From contig JAFGIX010000040.1 of the NCBI GenBank assembly GCA_016929395.1, positions 1 to 64,000 of the forward strand: 64,000 nucleotides of DNA, read 5' to 3'. Position 1 is the stretch's first letter, and each line of letters starts with the position of its first letter. A program made the position numbers and the translations under genes. This document shows, in pieces, positions 38,295 to 48,206 of this stretch. Source of the stretch: Candidatus Zymogenus saltonus. Its GTDB lineage: Bacteria > Desulfobacterota > Zymogenia > Zymogenales > Zymogenaceae. The notes under the pieces were generated by a model. It did no database searches. It was given only the letters and a program-made list of their open reading frames with translations, and was not told the DNA's origin.

Positions 38295-39980
38295 ATGGGT
38301 GAAATGTTGCAGACAGTAATCTTCGGGATCATGGGGGGGCTGGGCCTTTTCTTTCTCGGCATCCGCACGATGAGCGACGGCCTCCAGAAATACGCCGGAG
38401 ACCGCTTGAGGAATTTCTTGAAGAGCATTACGAAAAACCGTGTGATAGGGATGTTGACCGGTTTGTTCGTCACGGCCATTATCCAGTCGAGCTCCGCCAC
38501 GACCGTAATGACGGTCAGCCTCGTCAACGCGGGGCTCATCAACCTGGTTCAGGCAATAGGCGTCGTACTCGGCGCCAATATCGGCACAACGGTAACCGCT
38601 CAGATGATCGCCTTTAAGGTGCAGGACTACGCCCTCCCCTTGATAGGAGTCGGGGTTGTCCTTAAGCTCTTTGCAAAGAGGGAAAAGTTGGTTTACTTCG
38701 GAGAGGCCATGATGGGCTTCGGGCTGCTCTTCTTCGGGCTCTCTACCATGAAGGACGCCTTTGCCTTTATGAAGGGTTCGGAGGCGGTCTTCAATTTCTT
38801 CGCAAATCTCGACGGATTCCCCTTCGTCGCCCTCATTATCGGGACTGTTTTCACCATGATGATGCAGAGCTCTTCCGTAACCGTGGGGATAACAATGGCC
38901 CTTGCCAGCACGGGCCTGATCTCTTTTCCCACGAGCGTGGCCCTGATACTGGGCGACAACATCGGGACCACGATCACTGCCGAATTGGCGTCGATCGGGA
39001 CAAATGTCGCGGCGAAAAGGACGGCAAGGGCGCACACTATGTTTAACGTTATAGGCGTTATCTACATCTTTCTTTTGATGCCCTATTTCATTAAGCTTGT
39101 GAATTTGATAACACCGGGAGAGGTAGGCTTTGTTATTACGACCGCCGAGGAGGCGGCAAAGTATAATATGGAGATTGGTGATGTCCCCTATGCCGCCAGG
39201 CATATTGCAAATGCCCATACAATGTTTAACGTCGTAAACAACGTACTCTTCTTACCAATGATCGGTGTCCTGGCGAAAATCTCGACTTTTATGATACCGG
39301 GCGAGGAGGTAAAGCCGGAGTTTCACCTGAAATACCTTGGCGGCAATGTCGTCTCCGCGCCGAGCATCGCCATAGGGGAGGCGAGAGACGAGACTATCCA
39401 CATGGCCAAGATATCTCTCGATATGCTGGACGAGAGCATGAGGGCCCTTTTTGACGGGGACATGAAACGTCTCGAGAACGTCAGAAAGATGGAGGACACC
39501 GTGGATATGCTCCAGCGGGAGATCACCGACTACTCCGTCAGGATATCCCAGGAGTCGATCACGCCGGAGATATCGAGGGAGATCACCTCGATCATAAACA
39601 TGGTGAACAATATCGAGAGGATCGGGGATCACTGCGAGAACCTGACCCAGCTTATCGAGCGAAAGAAGGCGGAGAAGTTAATTTTTTCCGACGTCGCCAT
39701 CGAGAATATCCGGGAGATATATCAGGTGTCGAGGAAGTTTCTCGATTTCGTTATCAACAGCATGGAGACGAAAGACATATTTATAAAATCCGAAGCGGAC
39801 CGATACGAAAAGAGGATAAATTACCTTGAGGACACCTTCAGAAACGACCATGTCGACAGGCTCAACAAGGGGAATTGCCAGGTAGACCCGGGGCTGATAT
39901 TTATAGATATGTTGACCAACTTCGAGAAAATCGGTGACCATACGTTTAACATCGCGGAGGCCGTGGTCGGAATCAAGTAG
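38295..39980 (+). CDS. Na/Pi cotransporter family protein with PhoU-like domain
   Basis: A 561-residue membrane protein of the SLC34/NptA family. The repeated QSSSA-type motifs IIQSSSATT (residues about 63-71) and MMQSSSVTV (about 194-202) mark the two inverted transport repeats over about eight helices in residues 1-340. The last third (about 345-555) is a helical PhoU-like domain that may sense phosphate or regulate transport. It probably imports phosphate with sodium. It is a single gene between a terminator and the ileS promoter. Confidence 0.88.
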   Translation: MGEMLQTVIFGIMGGLGLFFLGIRTMSDGLQKYAGDRLRNFLKSITKNRVIGMLTGLFVTAIIQSSSATTVMTVSLVNAGLINLVQAIGVVLGANIGTTVTAQMIAFKVQDYALPLIGVGVVLKLFAKREKLVYFGEAMMGFGLLFFGLSTMKDAFAFMKGSEAVFNFFANLDGFPFVALIIGTVFTMMMQSSSVTVGITMALASTGLISFPTSVALILGDNIGTTITAELASIGTNVAAKRTARAHTMFNVIGVIYIFLLMPYFIKLVNLITPGEVGFVITTAEEAAKYNMEIGDVPYAARHIANAHTMFNVVNNVLFLPMIGVLAKISTFMIPGEEVKPEFHLKYLGGNVVSAPSIAIGEARDETIHMAKISLDMLDESMRALFDGDMKRLENVRKMEDTVDMLQREITDYSVRISQESITPEISREITSIINMVNNIERIGDHCENLTQLIERKKAEKLIFSDVAIENIREIYQVSRKFLDFVINSMETKDIFIKSEADRYEKRINYLEDTFRNDHVDRLNKGNCQVDPGLIFIDMLTNFEKIGDHTFNIAEAVVGIK

Positions 39981-40322
39981 GCTGACGCCCCATGACCCTA
40001 AGGATTATTGTCTGCAACAGTTCGCTCATTTGAAAGCTTCCTGAATTAAGCTGGCAATAGGGATGGAAATTGCGGACGGAGACTTATTGTGATAATTTAC
40101 GCCGAAAGATAACATTATACACCCTGTTTCATCCTTCACTTGCCGAAATGGATTGATAAAAGGGCTCTATACAATATTTCTCCTTGTCGGTTGTTTTAGA
40201 ACCCTTTTTTCTTGACAAAAAGTCGTATTGAATTATATATAATAAGGTTTATCCGAAAAGGGCAGTGGACTTTTGCATCTTTTTTCTATATATAGAAGGA
40301 ATCTAAAAGGAATCGTGGAGAT
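39981..40322. other. ileS upstream region
   Basis: No gene is supported in this stretch. It contains the ileS promoter at 40212-40243 and otherwise no recognisable element. No T-box or other riboswitch is seen. Confidence 0.6.
40212..40243 (+). promoter_or_regulatory. Promoter for the ileS-lspA-lgt operon
   Basis: TTGACA at 40212-40217 is followed by the AT-rich TATATA/TATAAT at 40236-40243, an 18-base spacer to the first option. Transcription would start about 70 bases before the ileS ATG. Confidence 0.6.
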
Positions 40323-43121
40323 ATGATGGACTACAAAGAGACTTTAAACCTTCCCAAGACCGAATTTCCCATGAAGGCCAACCTCCCCAAGCGGGAGCCC
40401 GAGCTCCTGCAGCATTGGGATTCCATAAAAATATACGATCTCATAAAAGATGCATCGAAGGGGAGGGAGAAGTACATCCTTCACGACGGTCCGCCCTACG
40501 CCAACGGCAATATCCACTTGGGGACGGCCTTGAACAAGGTCTTGAAGGACATCATAGTGAAGTCGAGATTCATGATGGGATACGACAGCTACTACGTCCC
40601 GGGCTGGGACTGCCACGGCCTTCCGATCGAGCATCAGGTGGATAAGGAGCTCGGCGATAAGAAGCTCACCATGACGAAGAGCGAGATCAGAAAGCGCTGC
40701 CGCACTTTTGCGGAAAAATATATCGACATCCAGAGGAGCGAGTTTAAGCGCCTCGGTATCTTCGGGGAGTGGGACGATCCTTACCTGACGATGGATTACG
40801 AATACGAGGCAACGATCATAAAAGAGTTAGGGAAATTTGCCCTCTCCGGTTCCCTCTACCGCGGGAAAAAGCCGGTCTACTGGTGCGCTTCCTGCGTGAC
40901 CGCGCTCGCCGAGGCGGAGGTGGAATATATGGACCACACCTCCACATCCATATACGTCAAGTTCCCTATGATAGACGACCTCTCTAACGACTTTCCGGAG
41001 CTCAAGGGTAAAAATGTGTCGGTAATTATCTGGACGACGACTCCCTGGACGATCCCGGCCAATCTCGCCATAGCCTTTCACCCGGACTACGAATACGTGG
41101 CGGCCGAAGTCAAGGGGGGCGAGGTCTTTATCCTCGCCGAGGAGCTGGCGGACATCGTCTTGAGCTCTTTTAAGATGGGAGACTACAAGGTTCTGGTCAA
41201 GTTTCCCGGAAAGTCCCTCGAGGGGAAGAAGGCGAAGCACCCCCTCTACGACAGGGAGTCGGTCTTGATCCTTGCTGACTACGTCACGCTGGACGCCGGA
41301 ACGGGGGCCGTTCACACCGCCCCGGGCCACGGCCAGGACGACTACTTCTCCGGCCAGAAATACGGGCTGGAGGCCTATGCGCCTGTGGATGACCTTGGGA
41401 AATTCACCGACGACGTTCAATACTTCGCCGGAAAATTCGTCTTCGACGCCAACGAAGACGTAAACAAGAAGCTCGCCGAGACGGGGACCCTGTTGAAAGA
41501 AGAGGAATTTGGACATCAGTACCCCCACTGCTGGCGGTGCAAACAGCCGATTATTTTTCGCTCCACGCCCCAGTGGTTCATCTCCATGGAGGAAAACGAC
41601 CTCAGAAAACAGGCGTTGAAGGAGATCGACAAGGTCCGCTGGATCCCCAAGTGGGGGAGGGAGCGGATATACGGGATGATTCAAAACCGTCCCGACTGGT
41701 GCATATCCAGGCAGCGGTCCTGGGGGGTTCCCATTACGGTCTTTTATTGCACGGAGTGCGGAACGGAGCTGATAGACGAGGCCTCTCTCAAAAGGGTGGT
41801 CGATCTCGTTAAGGAGGGGGGCGCTGATGTCTGGTTCGAGAAGGATGTGAGCGAGCTCGTCGCCCCCGGCACCGAGTGCAAAAACTGCGGCGGGAAAAAT
41901 TTCAAGAAGGAGGAGGACATCCTGGACGTCTGGTTCGACTCCGGAACGAGCTACGCCGCCGTATGCGAGAAGAGACCGGGGCTCAAGGAAGTCGCCGACA
42001 TGTACCTTGAGGGTAGCGACCAGCACAGGGGATGGTTTCACTCCTCGCTTCTGGCCTCCGTGGGAACGAGGGGGAGGGCCCCATATAGGGAGGTCCTGAC
42101 CCACGGCTTTTTGGTAGCCGGAGACGGTAGGAAGATGAGCAAGTCTCTGGGAAACGTGATGTTTCCGAATGAGGTCATAGATAAATACGGGGCGGAGGTG
42201 TTGAGGCTCTGGGTGAGCGCCGAGGACTACATGGACGACATTCGCGTCTCCTGGGAGATACTGGACAGGCAGTCGGAGGCTTATCGGAGGATAAGAAACA
42301 CGTCGCGGTTTATACTGGGCAACCTTTTCGACTTTGATCCCAAAACGGATTTGGTTGATGGGGAGGCGTACGCGGGCCTCGACCGCTATCTGCTTATAAA
42401 ATACAACAAGCTTATAAAACGGGTTCTCAAGGCGTACGAAGAATTCGAGTTTCACACAATCTATCACTCAATCCACAACTTTTGCGCCGTGAACCTCAGC
42501 GCCTTTTACCTCGATATCTTGAAGGACAGGCTCTACACCAGCGCCGCTGAATCCAAGGCGAGAAAGGCCGCCCAGAGCGCCATGTATACGATCCTTAACG
42601 GGCTTGTGAGGCTGATGGCCCCCATCCTTGTGTTTACCGCGGAAGAGATTTGGGGGGAAATCCCCGGAAACAATGGATCGGGGAGCGTCCACACGACGTC
42701 GTTTCCCAGGGCGGACGATTCATTTGTAAACGACGACCTGGAGAGGGAATGGGACGGGGTCCTCGAGATTCGGGGCGTCGTTACAAAAGCGCTGGAAGAG
42801 GCGAGACGTAATAAGTCGATCGGACATTCTCTGGACGCCCTCGTGACGATCTCCGCCAAGGGTAAAAAGCTGGAGCTCTTGAGAGCCAATTCCGAGATAT
42901 TGAGAGACGTATTTATTGTTTCAAGGGTGGAGATTGTCGATGCGCCCCTCGAAGACTCCTTCGAGAGCGAGGAGATTGAAGATCTCTTTATATCGGTTAA
43001 AAAGGCTCCGGGGGAAAAATGTCCCCGCTGCTGGAGCTACACCGAAGATATCGGGAAGGATGAAAAGCACCCGGAAGTATGTTTGCGCTGCGCCGGGAAC
43101 CTCAAGGAAGGAGGGAGTTGA
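40323..43121 (+). CDS. ileS: Isoleucyl-tRNA synthetase
   Basis: Class I aminoacyl-tRNA synthetase of 932 residues, charging tRNA-Ile. The HIGH motif is in PPYANGNIHLGTALNK (about residues 57-72), the editing domain includes TTTPWTIPANLAI, the KMSKS loop is GRKMSKSLGN near residue 602, and the C-terminal zinc site is CPRC/CLRC in the last 40 residues. The bacterial form and length are normal. ATG 40323 has GGAG immediately upstream. Its stop overlaps the lspA start (TGATG). Confidence 0.97.
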   Translation: MMDYKETLNLPKTEFPMKANLPKREPELLQHWDSIKIYDLIKDASKGREKYILHDGPPYANGNIHLGTALNKVLKDIIVKSRFMMGYDSYYVPGWDCHGLPIEHQVDKELGDKKLTMTKSEIRKRCRTFAEKYIDIQRSEFKRLGIFGEWDDPYLTMDYEYEATIIKELGKFALSGSLYRGKKPVYWCASCVTALAEAEVEYMDHTSTSIYVKFPMIDDLSNDFPELKGKNVSVIIWTTTPWTIPANLAIAFHPDYEYVAAEVKGGEVFILAEELADIVLSSFKMGDYKVLVKFPGKSLEGKKAKHPLYDRESVLILADYVTLDAGTGAVHTAPGHGQDDYFSGQKYGLEAYAPVDDLGKFTDDVQYFAGKFVFDANEDVNKKLAETGTLLKEEEFGHQYPHCWRCKQPIIFRSTPQWFISMEENDLRKQALKEIDKVRWIPKWGRERIYGMIQNRPDWCISRQRSWGVPITVFYCTECGTELIDEASLKRVVDLVKEGGADVWFEKDVSELVAPGTECKNCGGKNFKKEEDILDVWFDSGTSYAAVCEKRPGLKEVADMYLEGSDQHRGWFHSSLLASVGTRGRAPYREVLTHGFLVAGDGRKMSKSLGNVMFPNEVIDKYGAEVLRLWVSAEDYMDDIRVSWEILDRQSEAYRRIRNTSRFILGNLFDFDPKTDLVDGEAYAGLDRYLLIKYNKLIKRVLKAYEEFEFHTIYHSIHNFCAVNLSAFYLDILKDRLYTSAAESKARKAAQSAMYTILNGLVRLMAPILVFTAEEIWGEIPGNNGSGSVHTTSFPRADDSFVNDDLEREWDGVLEIRGVVTKALEEARRNKSIGHSLDALVTISAKGKKLELLRANSEILRDVFIVSRVEIVDAPLEDSFESEEIEDLFISVKKAPGEKCPRCWSYTEDIGKDEKHPEVCLRCAGNLKEGGS

Positions 43122-43648
43122 TGAGGGCCTCTAAAAAAGCAAATATAGTAAAGTATTCGATTCTTTTAATCATAACGGCTTTTGTTATCGTTGCAGATCA
43201 GGTGACGAAGAATTATATAGACAAGAGCTTCAGGCTGGAGGAGATGCTGACGATAATCCCGAACTTCCTCGACATTCATTATATATTGAACACCGGCGCC
43301 GCCTTCGGGATCATGTCCCGTCTTCCGGGTGGTATGAAGATCCCGTTTTTGATCGGGGTCTCGATTATGGCCATGCTTCTTATCTTCTATCTCCTTATTA
43401 AGGCAAAAAAAGACAAGATAGTCTATATCGTCTCTCTTTCCCTGGTCTTTGCCGGTGCGGTCGGAAACCTCATAGACAGGATCATGCTCGGCGGGGTCAG
43501 GGACTTTATAAGTATGCACATCTACAGGCTCCATTGGCCGGTGTTCAACGTTGCCGACTCCGCCATAACGGTAGGGATCGTGCTTCTGGCCTATGAGCTT
43601 ATTATTGCGGAGCCCAAGCGCGAAAGGGAAACCGAGGCGGGGCGATAG
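43121..43648 (+). CDS. lspA: Lipoprotein signal peptidase
   Basis: Membrane aspartic peptidase that cleaves prolipoproteins after lipid attachment. The 175-residue protein has four membrane helices and the conserved ADQVTK, NTGAAFG, GNLIDR and FNVADSAI motifs, the last two carrying the catalytic Asp pair. ATG 43121 overlaps the ileS stop and has AAGGAGGGAG upstream; a longer frame starts at 43079. It is in one operon with ileS and lgt, so the lipoprotein maturation enzymes are made together. Confidence 0.95.
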   Translation: MRASKKANIVKYSILLIITAFVIVADQVTKNYIDKSFRLEEMLTIIPNFLDIHYILNTGAAFGIMSRLPGGMKIPFLIGVSIMAMLLIFYLLIKAKKDKIVYIVSLSLVFAGAVGNLIDRIMLGGVRDFISMHIYRLHWPVFNVADSAITVGIVLLAYELIIAEPKRERETEAGR

Positions 43649-43656
43649 GAGAAAAT

Positions 43657-44436
43657 ATGCATCCATACCTTTTAAATATCGGCAAGTTCACCCTTTACAC
43701 CTACGGCTTTTTTGTTGCTCTGGCGTTCCTGTTGGGTTTTTCACTTTTTCTCTACGAGGTGAGGAGAAGAGGATTCGATCTCGATACCGGGGTTGACATC
43801 GGCTTCTGGGTGCTGCTCTCCGCCATCCTTGGGTCGAGGGTGGTCTACGTCGCCGTGAATATCGACTACTACATCAATCATCCTCTCAGAAGCCTGATGA
43901 TATGGGAGGGGGGGCTGGTATGGTACGGCGCCTTCTTCGGAGGGCTGATCGCCGCATTTATATACTTGAGGTCAAAAAAGCTCGATTGGTGGCTCTGGGC
44001 GGATATGGGAATCGTCCCCCTGGCCCTGGCCCAGGCTGTGGGCAGGATAGGCTGCCTCATGGCGGGATGCTGCTACGGAAAGGAGACCACCCTCCCCTGG
44101 GGGATCGTGTTCATAAAATCCACCATCGCCCCCAACGGTATTGCCCTCCATCCGACTCAGATTTATCACATGCTCTTTAACTTTACGATTTTCCTGTTTC
44201 TCTTCTTCAGGAGAAAGAGATCAGCCTTCAAGGGCGAGCTGGTGCTCCTTTACGTCATCCTTTACGGGTCGACGAGGAGCATCGTCGAGATCTTCCGCGG
44301 CGACCCGAGGGGATTCTTCTTCGATGGAATGATCTCCACGTCCCAGCTGATAGGTCTCATAACGGTTGCCGCCGCCGTTCCCCTCTATTTCTACTTCAGG
44401 GCCAAGAAAGCGCCCGAAGAAAAGGGGAAAAAGTAA
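43657..44436 (+). CDS. lgt: Prolipoprotein diacylglyceryl transferase
   Basis: Inner-membrane enzyme that adds diacylglycerol to the lipobox cysteine. The 259-residue protein has about seven membrane helices, the Lgt signature GRIGCLMAGCCYGKET, HPTQIYHM and a C-terminal TRSIVEIFRGD. It lies 8 bases after lspA. Substrates in the window include the lipoproteins at 23.7, 26.6 and 37.3 kb. Confidence 0.96.
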   Translation: MHPYLLNIGKFTLYTYGFFVALAFLLGFSLFLYEVRRRGFDLDTGVDIGFWVLLSAILGSRVVYVAVNIDYYINHPLRSLMIWEGGLVWYGAFFGGLIAAFIYLRSKKLDWWLWADMGIVPLALAQAVGRIGCLMAGCCYGKETTLPWGIVFIKSTIAPNGIALHPTQIYHMLFNFTIFLFLFFRRKRSAFKGELVLLYVILYGSTRSIVEIFRGDPRGFFFDGMISTSQLIGLITVAAAVPLYFYFRAKKAPEEKGKK

Positions 44437-44461
44437 TCGGCGACGCCGCTGCCGAAATATT

Positions 44462-44492
44462 AAAACGGAAAACGGAAAACGTAAAACGGAAA
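44462..44492 (+). repeat. Short A/G-rich tandem repeat before the 44510 gene
   Basis: Four degenerate copies of an AAAACGG-type unit lie directly upstream of the start at 44510. They may shift the ribosome-binding context by slippage. Confidence 0.5.
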
Positions 44493-44509
44493 GTGAAAGG
44501 AAATAAATA

Positions 44510-45046
44510 ATGGGTAAAAATGGAAAAAAAGAGGGAAGGCTGGAATTTATCTTTCCCGACTATCGTATTTGGGAGGATGTGCCGTTCGGGTTCTGGTATG
44601 TCGGCTTCTTCGCCATGACGCTGGGATTTTTCAACCTGTCGATAAACTTCTTCTCCCACTTCGCCTTGCTACTAGGCTGGTTGACCAATACTGTCAGGGA
44701 TTTTCCGAGAGAGCCCGGGGGACTCGACCTCGCCCTCTCGGGAGTTTTCGCCCTCTATTATCTTGTAAGCGCGCCCATCTTATTCTATTTGGCCTGCCTG
44801 TACTGGAATTTCCGCGAAGGCATAAGGAAGCGCCTCAAACTACTTTTTATAATAGACGCCGCTGTATTTGTAATATATAACATCGCGAACTTGAGCGGGC
44901 TATATCTCTACGAGAATCCGTACCTCAAGCTCAAGGCCCCGATATATATAATCCTCGTTGTTGCCGCACTCTACTTTGTCTCCACAAACGTGGAGGAGGA
45001 TGCGAGGTCTATAATAAAAAAGTCGGGGAGGGAGGCCAAGGCCTGA
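44510..45046 (+). CDS. Membrane protein of unknown function
   Basis: A 178-residue protein with about four membrane segments (near residues 25-50, 75-100, 112-130 and 142-160) and a short charged C-terminal tail. I do not recognise the family. It starts 73 bases after lgt and probably belongs to the end of that operon. GAAAGG lies about 9 bases before the ATG. Confidence 0.6.
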   Translation: MGKNGKKEGRLEFIFPDYRIWEDVPFGFWYVGFFAMTLGFFNLSINFFSHFALLLGWLTNTVRDFPREPGGLDLALSGVFALYYLVSAPILFYLACLYWNFREGIRKRLKLLFIIDAAVFVIYNIANLSGLYLYENPYLKLKAPIYIILVVAALYFVSTNVEEDARSIIKKSGREAKA

Positions 45047-45339
45047 TCTTTCTATTATGCTTTTATGGAGCATCCATTAAATATGGAGTCATTATTAGTG
45101 AATAGATGTTGAAAAAAAGAGTCTACATAGTATTATATTCTTTACACCTTCATTTTTTAAAAGTCTCAAAAATATAGGAATTGTTCTTAAAAGCCTCGAT
45201 TCTATTCAAAGATATGCTTTTCTGTTTTGACTTTTCAATCAATATAGTAGGGATTATATAATAAATAGTAATATTTTACTGAATTTGAGTAAATGATATA
45301 TAGATGTTTTAATAGGTCCGAATTTTAAAAGAATTGAAT

Positions 45340-46689
45340 ATGATTAAGAGGCTCAATATAAAAGATAATTTTTATGCTATTCTTTATCGCTTAAGGACAG
45401 CAAATCCGATACGTTTGGTTGTTTTTGGGTATCTTTCTTACATTTTTATAGGATTTGTTCTTTTATGCATGCCATTCATGCATAAAATTTATGTTAATCC
45501 CCTTGATAATCTATTTATTGCCACTTCCGCAGTTTCGACAACCGGATTAACGACAGTTATTGTGAGTGATGATTATAATTTCTGGGGGCAGTTGGTCATC
45601 CTTGTTCTTATTCAACTGGGCGGAATCGGATATATGACTTTTAGTTCGTTCGTTATATTGTCTACAAAGAAATACCTTGATGGTCGCACAAAGAATATTG
45701 AGCAGACTGTGTTTAGCATTCCTAATAATTTTAAAATTGAAAAGTTTGTATTAAGCGTAGTACGTTTTACCGCAGTAATCGAAATTCTCGGAGCGATAGG
45801 GTTGTTTTTTGTTTTCTGGCAGAAAGGTGTAGTGAATCCCCTTTGGAGCGCGATATTTCACAGCGTTTCCTCTTTCTGTACAGCCGGCTTTAGTCTATTT
45901 CCCAATAGCTTCGAGGGATTTGCGAATAACTTCTATATCAACGCAATTATTTCGGTTTTAAGTATATTAGGAGCGATGGGATTTATCGTATGTGTGGATG
46001 TTTGGCGTCTCATAAAGGGCAAACAAAAGCGTGTTACTCTGACCACAAAGGTTATTTTCACAATAACATTTTGGCTCTTATTAATCGGGTCGGTTTTAAT
46101 GTTTTTAACTGAAAGCTTCGGAGGCGATATTACTCCTGAAAATAGGATTTTGTTTTCGTTATTCCAAGCCATGACCGCTTTTACAACAGTGGGATTCAAC
46201 ACTGTCAATATTAGTACTATGTCTAAATCGGCTATAATGCTTATTTGTATTTTGATGATTGTCGGCGCTTCGCCCTCGGGTACTGGCGGCGGATTGAAAA
46301 CTACTACGTTTTCGGCTATTTGGGGATTGATGAAAAGTGCTATTAAAGGCGAAAAAGATGTACACATTTTTAGTGAAATAGTGCCAGAAGACCGTATTAA
46401 GACAGCCATTGCGACGCTAAGCTTTTATATTTCTACACTTATTATCGGCACATATTTGCTTACCTTGACAGAAAACGGAGAATTTTTAGATATTTTTTTT
46501 GAAGCAGCCTCTGCTCTCGGGACGGTCGGTTTGAGCATGGGGATCACAACAGGATTGACTATTTTGGGTAAATTGATTGTGATCCTTATGATGTATATAG
46601 GCCGTGTGGGTCCTCTTACTTTTGGTATGGCGCTATACGTAAAACCCGAGCTTATTTTTGATAATGAGAGGTCGGATCTTGCAATTTAG
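45340..46689 (+). CDS. trkH: TrkH-family potassium channel subunit
   Basis: A 449-residue polytopic K+ translocation subunit. The four pore loops are visible as STTGLTTV, FCTAGFSLF, TTVGFNTV and GTVGLSMG, each with the selectivity-filter glycine. ATG 45340 is chosen over TTG 45334. The regulatory partner TrkA is not in the window. The gene and its flanks (about 45050-46920) are visibly more AT-rich than neighbouring genes, with codons such as AAA, ATT and TTA favoured, suggesting horizontal acquisition. Confidence 0.92.
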   Translation: MIKRLNIKDNFYAILYRLRTANPIRLVVFGYLSYIFIGFVLLCMPFMHKIYVNPLDNLFIATSAVSTTGLTTVIVSDDYNFWGQLVILVLIQLGGIGYMTFSSFVILSTKKYLDGRTKNIEQTVFSIPNNFKIEKFVLSVVRFTAVIEILGAIGLFFVFWQKGVVNPLWSAIFHSVSSFCTAGFSLFPNSFEGFANNFYINAIISVLSILGAMGFIVCVDVWRLIKGKQKRVTLTTKVIFTITFWLLLIGSVLMFLTESFGGDITPENRILFSLFQAMTAFTTVGFNTVNISTMSKSAIMLICILMIVGASPSGTGGGLKTTTFSAIWGLMKSAIKGEKDVHIFSEIVPEDRIKTAIATLSFYISTLIIGTYLLTLTENGEFLDIFFEAASALGTVGLSMGITTGLTILGKLIVILMMYIGRVGPLTFGMALYVKPELIFDNERSDLAI

Positions 46690-46923
46690 GTTTTTTAAAG
46701 ATATAAAGTATGTGTATGAAGTTTTGAAGGGAATCAAAAATATTGTACTTCTTGTGCTATTTTTTTGAATCTCATTTATTTTAAATAAAGCCAATGCCGG
46801 ATAGCAAGATTTACACTCAACAATAACCTTATCATATTTCATAAACATATAGGACTAATTACTCCCACCGAAAAACAACGATTGAAGCAGCCTTTGATAT
46901 TCAAGATCAGCTTATGAAAATAC

Positions 46924-47919
46924 CTAAGCCGGGATCGACTCCGACTCCCGCGTCTCGTAAAGCTCAATCGCCTCCGCGGGACATACCGGAACGCATAGCC
47001 CGCATCCCATGCACTTCTCCGGGTCGACTGCGGCGGTCAGGTCTTCTGTCATCGCAAGCGCCCCGAAGAAGCACCGCTCGATGCAGGATTCGCAGCCGGT
47101 GCATAGGTCGGCGTCCACCCTTGCCGAGAACCTGCTCGGGGCGACAATCTTTACGCCCTCGTTGATGAATATCGGCAGCGTCTGGCAGCAGTCGCTGCAG
47201 CAGTTGCAGATGAAATTCTGCTTAGACTTGCTGTTCATGATGACGTGGACAAGCCCGTCGTCGTCCGCCTTTCTTATTAAGGCCTTCGCCTCGTCCCTGG
47301 TAAGCTCCCTTCCCGTTCCCCTCTCGATGGAATAGTCGGCGGACTTGTCCACCTGAAGGCAGACCTCCAGGGGCGCCCCGCACTTCCCGTCTATCGTCCG
47401 GCAGGTGCAGTTGGTCACGGCGAACCTCCTGGCGTTGTCGAGGATCGTCATTACGTCGTCGATCGCCTCTATTTTCGATTCCGGTGTGATCGTCTCCCCG
47501 ATGGGGACGATGCGGGTGAAGGGGTCTTTTATCACCTGCTCCACTATCTTGGCGTAGCCGGGCCACTCCTCGTTCATATATTTCAGCCACATGTCGTGAT
47601 ACGACTTGGGGGCCTCCGGCCAGAGGATCGTGGCATCGTGGAACTGAACGAGGTCGCGGCACATCCTGTAGATCGTGCCGGTCTCCTTTTTCGACTTGAA
47701 GATAAGGCCCTTGTGAAAAAGCTCGTCAAGCATCTTCTGGGTGGTCTCCTTGTCCTTTCCGATCTTTTCCGAAAGCTCTTCCGCTGTCCCGGGAGTCGCC
47801 ATCAACAGGATCGCCTCCTCTTTATTTGCGATGAACTCGAATAGCTGGGGGATCATCTTAGATCCAGAGGTCATTATCCTGTCGGACATCTGTTCGTAGA
47901 TACTCTTTTCTTCAGTCAT
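46924..47919 (-). CDS. 4Fe-4S ferredoxin-type protein with N-terminal winged helix
   Basis: A 331-residue cytoplasmic protein. The first ~80 residues look like a winged-helix DNA-binding domain (TPGTAEELSEKIGKDKETTQKMLDELFHKGLI). Cysteine groups follow: CTCR-x6-C-x6-C near residues 170-185, CNCCSDCC near 240, and two classic 4Fe-4S motifs (CTGCESCIERC and CMGCGLCVPVC) at about 270-315. It may be a redox-responsive regulator or an electron-transfer subunit. It is monocistronic. Confidence 0.8.
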   Translation of the reverse strand: MTEEKSIYEQMSDRIMTSGSKMIPQLFEFIANKEEAILLMATPGTAEELSEKIGKDKETTQKMLDELFHKGLIFKSKKETGTIYRMCRDLVQFHDATILWPEAPKSYHDMWLKYMNEEWPGYAKIVEQVIKDPFTRIVPIGETITPESKIEAIDDVMTILDNARRFAVTNCTCRTIDGKCGAPLEVCLQVDKSADYSIERGTGRELTRDEAKALIRKADDDGLVHVIMNSKSKQNFICNCCSDCCQTLPIFINEGVKIVAPSRFSARVDADLCTGCESCIERCFFGALAMTEDLTAAVDPEKCMGCGLCVPVCPAEAIELYETRESESIPA

Positions 47920-48149
47920 TTTTTACTCCGTCAATAGTGGGAGAAAACATTTGAAAATAGCCTATTTGTAGATTCAAGGAATACACCAAATATCTAATTT
48001 AAGGGCATTAACTGAAAAACGCGCCAGAAAGTGAATCAGAGAACAATTGAAGGGGCACGCGAAACATCATTTGTGCCATAGTAACATTTAGCCATGTTTT
48101 TTGTCAAGAAAGTATGGGGAGGAAGACTTGAATTAACGGGATTATAAAT

Positions 48150-48187
48150 AAAAAAAGGGAGGAAGAATGGCTCTTCCCCCCTTTTTT
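48150..48187 (-). terminator. Rho-independent terminator after hppA
   Basis: On the minus strand a GA-rich arm (GGGGGGAAGA) pairs with TCTTCCTCCC around a short loop, followed by TTTTTTTATTTAT. It lies about 20 bases beyond the hppA stop. Confidence 0.85.
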
Positions 48188-48206
48188 CAAGGCTTTGATT
48201 TAAGTC

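Noticed and set aside
39981-40322. T-box or other riboswitch before ileS
   Set aside because: No T-box consensus or specifier stem is visible; a plain promoter explains the gap.
40827-42467. Long minus-strand open frame of 546 codons inside ileS
   Set aside because: It is antisense to a well-conserved synthetase and has no domain or start signal.
45227-45262. Promoter for trkH (TTGACT and TATAAT)
   Set aside because: The boxes are 24 bases apart, too far for a normal sigma-70 promoter.
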